Counted from the first letter of the stretch, positions 48,365 to 57,599 are shown. The stretch: DNA of 64,000 nucleotides from CBDCYS01 sp965226185 (GCA_965226185.1 CBDDCT010000007.1:1488001-1552000), one strand, 5' to 3'. The notes: generated from the sequence alone by a model not told the origin. A program made the numbers and translations.

Positions 48365-48474
48365 CGCGCCACATTGGGGCGACGAGTCCCCGATTGGGCG
48401 TTAGCCCCCAATACCGGTCACTTAGGGCCTTTGAGCTTCAGGCCGTTGAGCCGCGAAGCGGCGCAGGATCGTAG

Positions 48475-48503
48475 CCCAGGGTGGAGCGAAGCGGAACCCT
48501 GGG
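48475..48503. repeat. 29-bp palindromic repeat, copy B
   Basis: The exact reverse complement of 118-146, beginning CCCAGGGTGGAGCG. As at the first site, a GCCGCGAAGCGGC-type hairpin lies next to it, on the left here (48448-48463). Two exact 29-base copies 48 kb apart indicate a dispersed repeat family. Confidence 0.75.
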
Positions 48504-48815
48504 TGAAACCCCTCAAGGCGGGAGCCCTGAAAGGGCGCAGGAAACATGCCGCATGACTCCGATGACGGGGCCGGTTTTCACCTAAAAAATACAAGGCGCT
48601 TGAGCAAGCAATCAGGCGCCGAAATCGCTAAGTGACGTGCATGGCGTTAGCCCGCCGAAGGTGCTCTCGATAAGTTGTAATCTGTTTGGCGCACTACACT
48701 AGCACGACTTTGTGTTCCGTTGCTATTCGGAGGCCGGCGGAGGGGTTTCGTCGGTAGCCAGGCGGACTTGACGCGGCTGGCGCGTATTTCGAGAGAATAG
48801 ACGGCTGGAGCCGCC

Positions 48816-51287
48816 ATGCCGGAAGACCAAGCATACGCAAAAGCCCTCAAACGAATCGAAAAGGCAAGAAAGGCCCGCGATACTGAACTCGATCTCTCCG
48901 AGCTTGGTCTCAAAACCCTGCCGCCTGAGATCGGCCAACTCAGCAGCCTCAAGAAGCTGGACCTCCAGGACAATCAGTTGGCCACGCTGCCCGACTCGCT
49001 CGGCCAACTCAGCAGCCTCCAGTCGCTGGACCTCCACGGCAATCAGTTGGCCACGCTGCCCGACTCGCTCGGCCAACTCAGCAGCCTCCAGAGGCTGTTC
49101 CTCAACGGCAATCAGTTGGCCACCCTGCCCGACTCGCTGCTCAAGCTCACGAGTCTTCGTGTACTGCTGCTGCACGACAACCCCGCCCTGAAGCTGCCGC
49201 AAGCAGTTCTCGGCAAGAATGACTGGTACGAAGACGGAGCCGCCAAGCCCGCCGACATTCTCGACTACTACTTCGGCACGCTCAAAGCAGCGAAGCCACT
49301 ACTGGAAGGCAAGCTCATCCTTGTCGGCCGTGGCGGCGTCGGCAAGACCTCTCTGGTGAAGCGTCTGGTCGACAACACCTTCGATCCCAAAGAAAAGATG
49401 ACGGAAGGCATCCGCATCACCGAGTGGCCCGTCAAGCTCGGCCGCGCCGAAACAGCCCGCATGAACGTCTGGGACTTCGGCGGCCAGGAGATCATGCACT
49501 CGACGCACCAGTTTTTCCTGACCGAGCGCAGCCTTTACCTGGTGGTGCTCAATGGCCGCGACGGCCTCGAAGACGAAGACGCGCACTACTGGCTAAAAAT
49601 GGTCGAGAGTTTTGGCGAGAGCTCGCCCGCGATCGTCGTGCTGAACAAGATCAACGGGACACCCTTCGAGCTGAACGAGCGCGACCTCAAGAAACGCTAC
49701 CCGTTTATCAAGGCTTTCGTGAAGACGGACTGCGAGGGCCAACGCCCGCCGGGCATCGCGCAGTTACGGAAGCTGGTTCAAAAAGAAACCAATGCGCTGG
49801 AGGGCATCCGGGCGTCCTTCCCGGAAAGCTGGTTTGGCATCAAAGACCGGCTGGGCGAGATGGCCGAGAAAGGCGAGAATTATTTGCGCCCGGAAACCTA
49901 CGCCGAGATCTGCGAGAAGCAAGGCGAGAGCGACCCGGAGAAGCAAAAGCAGCTTTCGCGCTTCCTGCACGTGCTGGGTATCGCGCTGAACTACGCCGAG
50001 GATGCCCGGCTCCGCCACGCGCACGTTCTCAGCCCTCACTGGGTGACGAACGGCATCTACAAAATTCTCAACGCCGAGACCGTACGAGAGAACCACGGCG
50101 ACTTGCGGCTGGAGGACGTAGGCAAGATTCTGCCACCCAAAGAATATCCCGGCGACATGCAGAAGTATCTCTATGAGCTGATGCGCCGGTTCGAGCTTTG
50201 GTTCAGCTTCCCGGACGATGCCGAACACTATTTGATCCCGCAGTTGTTGCCGAAGCAGACTCCCGAGGCGGCCGACGACTTTGACCGCTCGGCGACGCTG
50301 GAGTTTGAGTACAACTATCCGGTGATGATGCCGGAAGGGTTGCTGCCTCGTTTCATCGTCCGGACCCATAGTTTGAGCACCGGGCAGCCGCGCTGGCGCT
50401 CGGGAGTGATCTTGCGGATGCGGGACAACCAGGCGCTGGTCTACGGGCACTTGTCCGAGCGGCGGGTGCGGATTTCGGTGTCGGGGCCGGAGGCGGGGCG
50501 CGAACGGCTGCTGTCGGTCATTCGATTCGACTTTGAGCATGTGCACAAAGAAATTTCCGGCCTTCAGGTCACCGAGCGGCTCGTCCCACAGGTCGCCAAT
50601 ATCGCGATTGCACACGACGAGCTGTTGGCGCTGGAGGCCGCGGGTGAGAAAGAGGTTGTCAGGTATGCCGGCGGCCAGGTCGTCAGGGCCTCGGTCACGC
50701 AGATGCTGAACCGCGTCGACCCGAAGGGCTTTCGTCACGAGCCGCCCGAGAGGGCCGCCGGCAAGCGCCTGCCGGAGCTGTTTTACAGCTATGCCCACGA
50801 GGATGAGCGGCACCTCAACCAGCTCCAAAAGCATTTGAATGCCCTGGTCATCGACAGGCTGATGTCCCATTGGTATGACCGCGACATCCCGCCGGGTGAC
50901 GAGTGGGACCGCAAGATTGACGAACGCATCCGATCGGCGGACATTATTCTGCTGATCGTTAGCCCGTCCTTTCTGGCGTCAAAGTATATTCGCGAGAAGG
51001 AGCTGAAGATCGCGCTAAAGCGCCGCGAGGCCGGCGAGGCGCGAGTGATTCCGGTCATCCTCGAAAAGTGTTTGTGGGAGAGGAGGGCGGTGTTTAAGGG
51101 CTTCTCGAAGCTGCAAGCGCTGCCCAAAAACGCCAAGCCGGTGCGCAGCTGGGCGCCTCAGAGCGACGGCTGGTACGACGTTGCCGAAAAGCTCGAAGAG
51201 ATTGTCGAGGACTTGAATAAGGAGCTGAAGAAAGCGCGGCGGCGGGGTAGCAGGCAGTCGCGGGGAAAACGTACGGGCCATCGTTGA
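48816..51287 (+). CDS. LRR-Roc-COR-TIR protein (bacterial Roco protein with TIR effector)
   Basis: An 823-residue, apparently cytoplasmic protein. Leucine-rich repeats (about 25-130; three near-identical 23-residue units at 40-108) are followed by a Roc GTPase domain with P-loop GRGGVGKTS (about 171), switch DFGGQE (about 220) and NKIN (about 277). A COR dimerisation region spans about 310-630. The C-terminal TIR domain (about 653-805) has LFYSYAHEDE, WYDRDIPPGDEW, and SPSFLASKYIREKELKIAL with a conserved Glu at about 729 where TIR NADases keep their catalytic Glu. Roco proteins act as GTP-controlled dimers; bacterial TIR domains often consume NAD+. I infer a sensor-switch-effector protein, possibly anti-phage or programmed death. 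It ends in a basic tail. No partner gene is evident. Confidence 0.9.
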   Translation: MPEDQAYAKALKRIEKARKARDTELDLSELGLKTLPPEIGQLSSLKKLDLQDNQLATLPDSLGQLSSLQSLDLHGNQLATLPDSLGQLSSLQRLFLNGNQLATLPDSLLKLTSLRVLLLHDNPALKLPQAVLGKNDWYEDGAAKPADILDYYFGTLKAAKPLLEGKLILVGRGGVGKTSLVKRLVDNTFDPKEKMTEGIRITEWPVKLGRAETARMNVWDFGGQEIMHSTHQFFLTERSLYLVVLNGRDGLEDEDAHYWLKMVESFGESSPAIVVLNKINGTPFELNERDLKKRYPFIKAFVKTDCEGQRPPGIAQLRKLVQKETNALEGIRASFPESWFGIKDRLGEMAEKGENYLRPETYAEICEKQGESDPEKQKQLSRFLHVLGIALNYAEDARLRHAHVLSPHWVTNGIYKILNAETVRENHGDLRLEDVGKILPPKEYPGDMQKYLYELMRRFELWFSFPDDAEHYLIPQLLPKQTPEAADDFDRSATLEFEYNYPVMMPEGLLPRFIVRTHSLSTGQPRWRSGVILRMRDNQALVYGHLSERRVRISVSGPEAGRERLLSVIRFDFEHVHKEISGLQVTERLVPQVANIAIAHDELLALEAAGEKEVVRYAGGQVVRASVTQMLNRVDPKGFRHEPPERAAGKRLPELFYSYAHEDERHLNQLQKHLNALVIDRLMSHWYDRDIPPGDEWDRKIDERIRSADIILLIVSPSFLASKYIREKELKIALKRREAGEARVIPVILEKCLWERRAVFKGFSKLQALPKNAKPVRSWAPQSDGWYDVAEKLEEIVEDLNKELKKARRRGSRQSRGKRTGHR
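48933..49139 (+). repeat. Three 69-bp tandem units encoding LRRs
   Basis: Units start at 48933, 49002 and 49071, each opening GGCCAACTCAGCAGCCTC and encoding GQLSSL..L.L..NQLATLPDSL. Nucleotide identity between units is high, far above what protein constraint needs, so copy number could change by slippage or unequal crossing-over without breaking the frame. Confidence 0.92.
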
Positions 51288-51394
51288 TACGATTACCGGG
51301 GCCCCGTTGAAGCGGAAATTCTCAAACCCGCTTTGCGGGGCAGCGGCGGCCGATACCTGCTCCAGCGACAGGTTGCCCGCGAACACCAGTCGGA

Positions 51395-52684
51395 TCACGA
51401 AACCCAGCGCGCAAACGCTTGCTTGCCTGCATACCGCGCGTTGTCCCCAAGCTCAGCCTCGATTTGCAGCAGCCGGTTGTACTTCGCCACGCGGTCGCTG
51501 CGGCAAGCCGAGCCGGTCTTGATCTGGCCTCCTCCGGCTGCCACGGCCAGGTCGGCGATCGTGGTGTCTTCGGTCTCGCCGGAGCGGTGCGAGATGATGA
51601 AGGTGTAATTGTTCTGGCGGGCGATTTCGATGCATTCCAGAGTTTCGGTGACCGTCCCAATTTGATTCAGCTTAATCAGGATGGAATTGCCGAGCCCGTC
51701 GGCGATGCCCTTCTTGAATATCTCGGGATTGGTCACGAACAGATCGTCACCCACGAGCTGAATGCGGCCGCTCAGCTTGGCGCCTTCCGTCTTCCAGCCC
51801 TCGTGGTCGGTCTCGGAGAAACCGTCCTCCAGCGAAAGCAGCGGATAGCGGCCGATCCACTCAGACCACATCTCTCCAAGCTCCGCCGCCGTCTTGCGGC
51901 TGCCGTCGGACTGGCTAAACACATAAGCGCCGTCCTCGTAAAACTCGCTCGCGGCCGGGTCCATGGCGATGGCAATCTCGTCGCCCGGCTTGTAACCGGC
52001 CTTTTCGATCGCCTCGACCAGCAGTTCCATCGGCTCTTCGTTGGACTTCAGGCTGGGCGCGAAACCACCCTCGTCGCCCGTCGCGGTCCCATATCCCTTG
52101 GCCGTCAGGATGCCCTTCAAGGTATGGAACGTTTCCGTGGCGGCCCGCAAGGCGTCGCTGAAGGTGGGCAGGCCCAGCGGCAGAACCATGAACTCCTGAA
52201 TATCCACGTTGTTGTCGGCATGCTGGCCGCCGTTGAGGATATTCAGCATGGGAACCGGCAGCGTATACTGCCGCCGATCGGCCAGCGAACGGTAGAGCGA
52301 AACTCCTTTTTCGGCGGCGGCGGCATGGGCCACGGCCATCGATACGCCGAGAATGGCGTTAGCCCCGAGCCGGCCTTTGTTGGGCGTGCCGTCCAGCTCG
52401 ACGAGCTTGCGGTCCAGCGCGGCCTGATCGCCGGCCTCGAATCCCTTGAGCGCGCTGAGAATCTCGCCGTTTACGTTTTGGACAGCTTTTTGCACTCCCT
52501 TCCCGTTGAAGCGGCTCTTATCGCCGTCGCGCAGCTCAACCGCTTCGTAGATACCGGTCGAAGCGCCGGATGGGACCCGCGCCAGGCCCTGTGCGCCGCT
52601 GCCGAGCGTGGCCGCGACCTGAACCGTCGGGTTGCCGCGCGAATCAAGAATTTCGAGTGCTTGAAGATGAGTGATTTCCGGCAT
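51395..52684 (-). CDS. eno: Enolase
   Basis: A 429-residue glycolytic enzyme converting 2-phosphoglycerate to phosphoenolpyruvate. Family hallmarks are ILDSRGNPTVQV near the N-terminus, the loop PSGASTGIYEAVELRDGD, GGQHADNNVDIQEFMVLP, the metal-binding SLEDGFSETDHEGW and GDDLFVTNPEIF, the catalytic Lys in ILIKLNQIGTVTETLE, and SHRSGETEDTTIADLAVA. The length is standard and no lesion is seen. It is convergent with the Roco gene (108-base gap). A second strand-opposite open frame of similar length is a codon-bias shadow. Confidence 0.98.
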   Translation of the reverse strand: MPEITHLQALEILDSRGNPTVQVAATLGSGAQGLARVPSGASTGIYEAVELRDGDKSRFNGKGVQKAVQNVNGEILSALKGFEAGDQAALDRKLVELDGTPNKGRLGANAILGVSMAVAHAAAAEKGVSLYRSLADRRQYTLPVPMLNILNGGQHADNNVDIQEFMVLPLGLPTFSDALRAATETFHTLKGILTAKGYGTATGDEGGFAPSLKSNEEPMELLVEAIEKAGYKPGDEIAIAMDPAASEFYEDGAYVFSQSDGSRKTAAELGEMWSEWIGRYPLLSLEDGFSETDHEGWKTEGAKLSGRIQLVGDDLFVTNPEIFKKGIADGLGNSILIKLNQIGTVTETLECIEIARQNNYTFIISHRSGETEDTTIADLAVAAGGGQIKTGSACRSDRVAKYNRLLQIEAELGDNARYAGKQAFARWVS

Positions 52685-52831
52685 ATTGGGCTATCTGGTT
52701 ACCTGGCGCCCGTCTTGTTTCTTTGATGCCCCCAAGCAGGGCTTGCGTGGTTGTTGGGGTTTTACCGAGGGTTCCGCTTGAACGGCTGCGAAGCGGGCCG
52801 AGGGCGCGCTGATCAAACTGGAAAGCCAAGC

Positions 52832-53464
52832 CTACCGCCGGGCGGGAACTCCGGCCACGGGCAAGGCCCGGTGGACGCGGATCTGCTCGAAGAATTCGCT
52901 TGTGCGGAGGCTGTTTGCGGGGGAACCGCTTGCCGCTCCGCCTCCGATGGTGAGATCGGCGCTGGACACCTTCTCCCGGGGCGCCCCGCGCAGGAGCTGC
53001 CGGTCCCGAACGCCGATGATCGGGCGGCGCTTGTAGTCCGTTACGGTCTCGGCTCCGGTGGAAGCGTCCTTCTCCACGAAGAAGACCCCCTGCCACAGGC
53101 CGATCGTCGGGCCAAACACGCTGGACGTCTGGCTGTTCAGGAATAGGACCACTTTCTCGCCCTGCTGAAAGCGCGGGAAACCGGCGATGTAGAGGCGTTT
53201 GCCGTCCAGTTCGCCGCCGATCATGCGAAAGCTGTATTCCCGTCCGACCAGGGACGAAGGGAGCGCCTGCGAGACAGACAAAGTGACCTTGGAGAAAATG
53301 TAACCCGTCGCCGGGTCCTTGCCGGCGGTAATGCTGGTGACGCGCCCCGCCACGACGTGATGCGCCGATCGGCTCAGACGCGCGAAGTTGACCGGCAGCA
53401 CGGTAGAAGCCGCGAGCGCACCGGCCAGCAGCAGAAATAGACTAGAACGTCGAATCGCCCGCAT
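52832..53464 (-). CDS. Secreted protein of unknown function
   Basis: A 210-residue protein with a signal peptide (SSLFLLLAGALAASTVLPVN). The mature part is beta-rich: HHVVAGRVTSITAGKDPATG, FSKVTLSVSQAL, and GEKVVLFLNSQTSSVFGPTI, then GLWQGVFFVEKD. It looks like a small extracellular OB-like or beta-barrel domain often placed beside matrixin-type proteases in Acidobacteriota; that association is from memory. Its ATG lies 7 bases after the stop of the matrixin gene, so they form an operon. A role in handling or inhibiting the protease is speculation. Confidence 0.72.
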   Translation of the reverse strand: MRAIRRSSLFLLLAGALAASTVLPVNFARLSRSAHHVVAGRVTSITAGKDPATGYIFSKVTLSVSQALPSSLVGREYSFRMIGGELDGKRLYIAGFPRFQQGEKVVLFLNSQTSSVFGPTIGLWQGVFFVEKDASTGAETVTDYKRRPIIGVRDRQLLRGAPREKVSSADLTIGGGAASGSPANSLRTSEFFEQIRVHRALPVAGVPARR

Positions 53465-53471
53465 GCCGCGC

Positions 53472-55301
53472 TTACTCCTTCACCGAAACGAAGCCCAACT
53501 TGCCGCTTTCCACTCCGCCGACGCTCAATCGGATCGGCAATTGCCGGAAAAGCCCTGTCGGAATTTCGAGGTCCGTTTGGGCCAGCCCGGCGAAACCCGG
53601 CGTAAGACCCATAAAGAAAATCTTGGCGTCGAGCCCGCCAACTTCGGCTCCCGGCTCGCCCACGACGTGTGAAAGCGGGCTGAACGGCGCTGGGCGGCCG
53701 CTGGCGACCGGCGGGTCCACCGGCCCCTGCCCCGAGAAAAAGACGCTGACCTTGCTTCCTTGCTCGGCCGGGTTGTCCGGTGTATTCAAGGTAAAGTCCG
53801 AGTTCAAGACAACCGCCTGGTCGTTCTCGAGCAGAAACAGCTCCGGCGCCGCCGCCAAGAAATCGAACGGGATCGAGTCCGTCCGCCCAACCCCGGTGCG
53901 GACGATGAAGCCTCCGCGTCCGGTGGCGATTCCGAAAGGCACCTGTCCGTTGATCTGGTTCGGCGACACGAACAACAGCGGAGCCTCGACTGCGTTTACC
54001 AGCACTTTCGTTCCGCCCAAAGTCGTCGGAAGCGGGAAGGCGCCGGCCTGATCCGTCGATGCGCTCAGCCGTTCCCCAAACAGCGTAAACAAGGCCCCCG
54101 GGGCGAGCGACTGAGAGCTGAAGTTGGCGCCGTTGACGATGCCCTGCCGCGTCAGCTTGGGCTCGATGCCGGTCGCCGGCTTCGGCTCGATGTGAACCTC
54201 AACCTGAATAATGGCTGGCGGACCAGGCAAACTCTGCCCGATGCTGGCCGGGTTTGGATCGATGCTGGGAGGCAGAGTGCCCGGATCCGGACCGGGATCT
54301 TCGAGGGTCAAGGCCACAGTCGCGGTATGGTCTCCAGGTCCGAGCCTCGATGTATCGACCTCAATCTCGATCTGGCTATCCAGCGGGAAGTTGCCTTTCG
54401 GCGGCTTCACGCTTACCCAGCTTTGGCTGGGGTCGCTGAGCCATCGTCCTCCCCGAACGCCATAGATGTGTATTTCCTGCCCGAACGGCGCGGGCAGCCC
54501 TTCGGCTGACTCGAACCGGAGGGTTGATTCGGACTCAAAAATGCGAATTGCCGGCGCCGAACCATCCGGGTAGAGGAAGCGCGCGCCTTCGGTTTCGGCC
54601 GAAAAGAGATCGCGCCGAATCTCACCCAAGTCGACAATGGACTCCATCACCGTCGGACCTACCACGCAGTTGTCATTGTGCCCCAGCCCGATCACATGGC
54701 CCAGCTCGTGGATCAATACCGTAGCGAAGTCAATCTGGGCGTTGCTGGGCTGGGTCCAGAACGGGATATCGGGATTGAAAAATACATCAGAATCGGTGAT
54801 CGCCCGGAAGCGGCTGTCGTCCTCGAAAATCAGCGTCACCGCGAGAATGGTTTGGTTGGCCGCGGTGCCCAACGGAATAGAGGGCACCTCGGGACAATTA
54901 AACTGAAAGCCGCAAGCAGCGATTGTCGTCTTCCCGTCTTCATCGCTGGGAGGCTCGTCGGTCAGGCCCACCGTGTCGAAACTCCAGGTGGAACCGGATA
55001 TGCCATTCCACTTTTCGATGGTTTCCTGAATGACAGGGACCCAAATACGTTCAGTCGTCAGGAATTGCCCGTTGAACTTCTCGTCGATGAGGACCCGGAA
55101 ATTGGAGTCCTCCTTGGGCCCGAACTCGTCAGGATAGCCGACAACCGTAAAGTCGCCGGGCTTGCAGGCTTCGACCGGAGGTTGCCCCAGTGTCTGTGCC
55201 CAAAGGCCCGATACGGAGCAAGAAGCGACGATGAGAACAGCGAAAATCAGTTGGGCTGGAGAGCCTCTTTTCGTGCTACGCATACAAGGGGGACTAAACA
55301 T
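53472..55301 (-). CDS. Secreted matrixin-like metalloprotease with TIGR03437-type C-terminal domain
   Basis: A 609-residue exported protein with a signal peptide (QLIFAVLIVASCSVSGLWAQ). The zinc site HELGHVIGLGHN (about residue 222-233) and a following Met in VMESIVDL give the metzincin/matrixin pattern. A beta-sandwich region follows, then a C-terminal domain of about 230 residues starting GIVNGANFSSQSLAPGALFT and including ISPNQ-like FVSPNQINGQVPF, which matches the Solibacter-type TIGR03437 domain. The start ATG 55301 has GGAAG upstream; ATG 55283 is a possible alternative and the frame to 55370 is unlikely. It probably degrades extracellular protein. Confidence 0.85.
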   Translation of the reverse strand: MFSPPCMRSTKRGSPAQLIFAVLIVASCSVSGLWAQTLGQPPVEACKPGDFTVVGYPDEFGPKEDSNFRVLIDEKFNGQFLTTERIWVPVIQETIEKWNGISGSTWSFDTVGLTDEPPSDEDGKTTIAACGFQFNCPEVPSIPLGTAANQTILAVTLIFEDDSRFRAITDSDVFFNPDIPFWTQPSNAQIDFATVLIHELGHVIGLGHNDNCVVGPTVMESIVDLGEIRRDLFSAETEGARFLYPDGSAPAIRIFESESTLRFESAEGLPAPFGQEIHIYGVRGGRWLSDPSQSWVSVKPPKGNFPLDSQIEIEVDTSRLGPGDHTATVALTLEDPGPDPGTLPPSIDPNPASIGQSLPGPPAIIQVEVHIEPKPATGIEPKLTRQGIVNGANFSSQSLAPGALFTLFGERLSASTDQAGAFPLPTTLGGTKVLVNAVEAPLLFVSPNQINGQVPFGIATGRGGFIVRTGVGRTDSIPFDFLAAAPELFLLENDQAVVLNSDFTLNTPDNPAEQGSKVSVFFSGQGPVDPPVASGRPAPFSPLSHVVGEPGAEVGGLDAKIFFMGLTPGFAGLAQTDLEIPTGLFRQLPIRLSVGGVESGKLGFVSVKE

Positions 55302-55475
55302 ACGCTTCCACGCTAGATCGTAGCGTTCCACGCCAGGAAAAACTCTCCGGGATTCCCTCCAGAACACCAAGAGATTTGCCCTAGTGGCCGCCGCAACTCG
55401 CGAACGTGCTTCTCTTGAACTCTACCGAAGCTGGACCGCTTGTGTCTAGAGAGTTTTTTCCGTCAGCCCGGCGGC

Positions 55476-55535
55476 CCGTGAGCCCTCCAGCCGTAAGCCC
55501 CCGAGCCGTGAGCCCCCCAGCCGTGAGCCAATGAT
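55476..55535. repeat. 15-bp tandem repeat, four units
   Basis: Units CCGTGAGCCCTCCAG, CCGTAAGCCCCCGAG, CCGTGAGCCCCCCAG and CCGTGAGCCAATGAT follow without gaps, with a partial fifth (CCGTA). They lie in the 220-base gap between the matrixin and M50 genes and are non-coding. Confidence 0.88.
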
Positions 55536-55595
55536 CCGTATACCGTTAACTCACCAACGCTGACAGTGAAGCCATTCGCCCTGGATCGGGCGGGC

Positions 55596-56300
55596 CTATC
55601 CGCCGTACTCGAAGTAAAGCAGCCTTACTCCCGCGTTAAATACGGGGTAGAATATTCGGCCGAACAAGTTCCAAGCGATGATCAGGCCGATAAGGCCGAA
55701 GCCCGGTTGCCGCATGAAAGCGATGAATTTCAAGGTCGCTCGCTCGCTCAGGAATAAGCCCACGGCGACGTGGCCGTCGAGCGGCGGCACGGGAAGCAGA
55801 TTAAAGGACATCAGCAAAAGGTTTTGGGCGAACAGAATGCTGAGAAACGTTGCTACGGCCGCGGAAATCTCACCCGGCGCGCCGTCGACAACGCGAGTAA
55901 AACTGATGCCGCCGGGAAGAAACAAATACCCGGCGGCAATGCCGATGCGAATCGCAACCGCCGCCGCCACGGCCAGTATGAAGTTCGCGGCGGGCCCGGC
56001 CAGGGCCATCCAGGCGGCCCGGCGAGGATAGCGTTGCTGCCAGTAGGGGTCGTAGGGAGCGCTGGCCCAGCCAATCATCCAATGCGCCAACACAAGAGAG
56101 ATGATTGGCACGAAAACGGTTCCGAAAGGTTCGCGCTGAATGTGCGGCACGGGATTCAGCGTGGCCTGACCACCCGCCGCCGCCGTGGAATCGCCTCCCC
56201 AATCGGCCACCAGCGCATGCGCGGCTTCATGGCACGTCAGCGACAGCAGAAACGCCACATACCACATGGGGGCGATCGCCAATAATTCTTCAGTAGACAT
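55596..56300 (-). CDS. Site-2-protease-like M50 membrane peptidase
   Basis: A 234-residue integral membrane zinc protease. The first membrane segment holds LTCHEAAHALVADWGG (HExxH), and a later one has NLLPVPPLDGHVAVGLFL, the N-x2-P-x2-P-x-L-D-G motif supplying the third ligand. About five to six hydrophobic segments are present, with no PDZ or CBS domain, so it belongs to the short group of M50B proteins. It cleaves within membrane-spanning segments; substrates are unknown. The start ATG 56300 lies just before the first membrane helix. Confidence 0.9.
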   Translation of the reverse strand: MSTEELLAIAPMWYVAFLLSLTCHEAAHALVADWGGDSTAAAGGQATLNPVPHIQREPFGTVFVPIISLVLAHWMIGWASAPYDPYWQQRYPRRAAWMALAGPAANFILAVAAAVAIRIGIAAGYLFLPGGISFTRVVDGAPGEISAAVATFLSILFAQNLLLMSFNLLPVPPLDGHVAVGLFLSERATLKFIAFMRQPGFGLIGLIIAWNLFGRIFYPVFNAGVRLLYFEYGG

Positions 56301-56512
56301 GGACGGCTCGCGACCGGGGCCTCCGCGGTGACCGAATCCGACCCTTCGCGCGAATGCTTGGGACCGCTTGGTTCTCCCGGAGCCAAATCAGTGTATCAGG
56401 CCGCGAGATCCCGAGTCTCATTCCTGGCGACATAACGCCGAAACGTCGACGCAGAGGCGCGACCGGAAGTCCGCGCTAGCGTTAGGGCTATGCCCCAACC
56501 TCGCGTGGGGGA

Positions 56513-57463
56513 TCAAGCACCCGCCGGTGACCCCGGCGACCGGCCGCCATACAGCGACGGCGCTCCGGCTGGACGCGTCTTCCATCTACGGTGGATCCAC
56601 AGCCATTGTTCGGGGTGCTCGCGGATCACCTGCTCGAGCATGCGCTGGCAACGTTGCGTGTTCGAGAGAAGGTCGCGCTCCGCATCTCCAGTGGAGACCA
56701 TTTCGAGCACGGGGTAAAACTTCAGCACATAGCGCTGCTCGGCTGAGTTCCACAGCGCAAAGCCCGGAATGACCGGCGCCCCAGTGCGCATGGCGATCTT
56801 GGCGAGGCCGCCGGTCGCGCTGGCTGGAATGCCGAAGAAGTCAACGAACAGACCGTCTTCACCGCTGACATTCTGATCGATGAGGATACCGACGGCCTCG
56901 TTGTCGCGCAGCGCTCGGAGCAGCGATCGCCCGAACTCCTGCTTGCCGATGGTGCGGTTTCCGCACAGCGTCCGGTAGCGCTCCAGCAGACGGTCGAGAT
57001 AGGGATTGTCGAGTGTTCTCACCATTACGTGCATGGGATGGCCGAACAGCGCGTGCGAGGCCGCGCTGAGCTCCCAGTTGCCCAGGTGGGCCGTCATGAA
57101 AAGCACGCCCTTGCCCTTCTGGAGAGCCCGCTCGAAGTGCTCGAAGCCGTCGTAGCCGATCCACTCTCGAACATTCGCGGCACTGATGCGCGGCATTCTC
57201 GCGAGAGAAAGCAAGACGCGTCCCAGGCTGTCATAGACTCCCTGGATAATCTCGCCGCGCCGCTGGCCGCTGACATCCGGCAGCGCCATCTTGAGATTCC
57301 GCTCGGCTACGCGGCGCCAGTGAGGCGTCAAATAGTAGGTCAGGCGCAGAACCGCCGCGGACAAGCGCCGCGCCGCCGGCAGCGGCAGCCATTCGATCGC
57401 CTTGAGAATCGGCCAGGCCAGCGCGTACTCACCGGCGTTTCGGAACCATCCGTGCTTCGTCAT
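56513..57463 (-). CDS. LpxL/HtrB-family lipid A acyltransferase
   Basis: A 316-residue inner-membrane acyltransferase that adds a secondary acyl chain to lipid A or a related lipid. The catalytic motif is in FMTAHLGNWELSAASHALFG (H-x4-E, about residue 125), with a second conserved stretch VGILIDQNVSGEDGLFVDFFG. An N-terminal hydrophobic stretch (YALAWPILKAIEWLPLPAA) anchors it. I use ATG 57463 (MTKHGWFRNAG); the frame can be read from 57508 (TTG), but the extra residues look non-coding. Presence of this enzyme fits a Gram-negative envelope. Confidence 0.88.
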   Translation of the reverse strand: MTKHGWFRNAGEYALAWPILKAIEWLPLPAARRLSAAVLRLTYYLTPHWRRVAERNLKMALPDVSGQRRGEIIQGVYDSLGRVLLSLARMPRISAANVREWIGYDGFEHFERALQKGKGVLFMTAHLGNWELSAASHALFGHPMHVMVRTLDNPYLDRLLERYRTLCGNRTIGKQEFGRSLLRALRDNEAVGILIDQNVSGEDGLFVDFFGIPASATGGLAKIAMRTGAPVIPGFALWNSAEQRYVLKFYPVLEMVSTGDAERDLLSNTQRCQRMLEQVIREHPEQWLWIHRRWKTRPAGAPSLYGGRSPGSPAGA

Positions 57464-57599
57464 CCAAACATCGGCGCCAGGAGGAGCAGGGTCCGCGGCG
57501 GGACCCAAGCCCCGAACCGTCGCCGGTCTTTACAGGTTAACGCCGACCGCGCATGGTGGGCACGAGAGAGGGGTTGAGACTGCGTCTGGGTCGTGACGA

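Larger units (their letters stand above)
47355..48815. other. Gene-poor stretch rich in palindromic repeats
   Basis: About 1.46 kb with no intact gene. It holds many short inverted repeats, for example CCTAGGGC/GCCCTAGG at 47647-47666 and the GCGCAGC/GCTGCGC hairpin near 48275, an AT-rich block (47880-48130), three phased CTCTCA motifs (48085-48110), the remains of an HTH gene (48134 on) and the 29-bp palindrome at 48475. It resembles a decayed insertion hotspot between the toxin-antitoxin pair and the LRR-Roc-COR-TIR gene. Confidence 0.6.

Noticed and set aside
48933..49139. CRISPR-like array
   Set aside because: The 69-bp units have no spacers and encode leucine-rich repeats in frame.
49764..50870. 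368-codon minus-strand frame
   Set aside because: It is antisense to the Roco-TIR gene and shows no recognisable domain.
51419..52726. 435-codon plus-strand frame
   Set aside because: It is antisense to enolase along its whole length.
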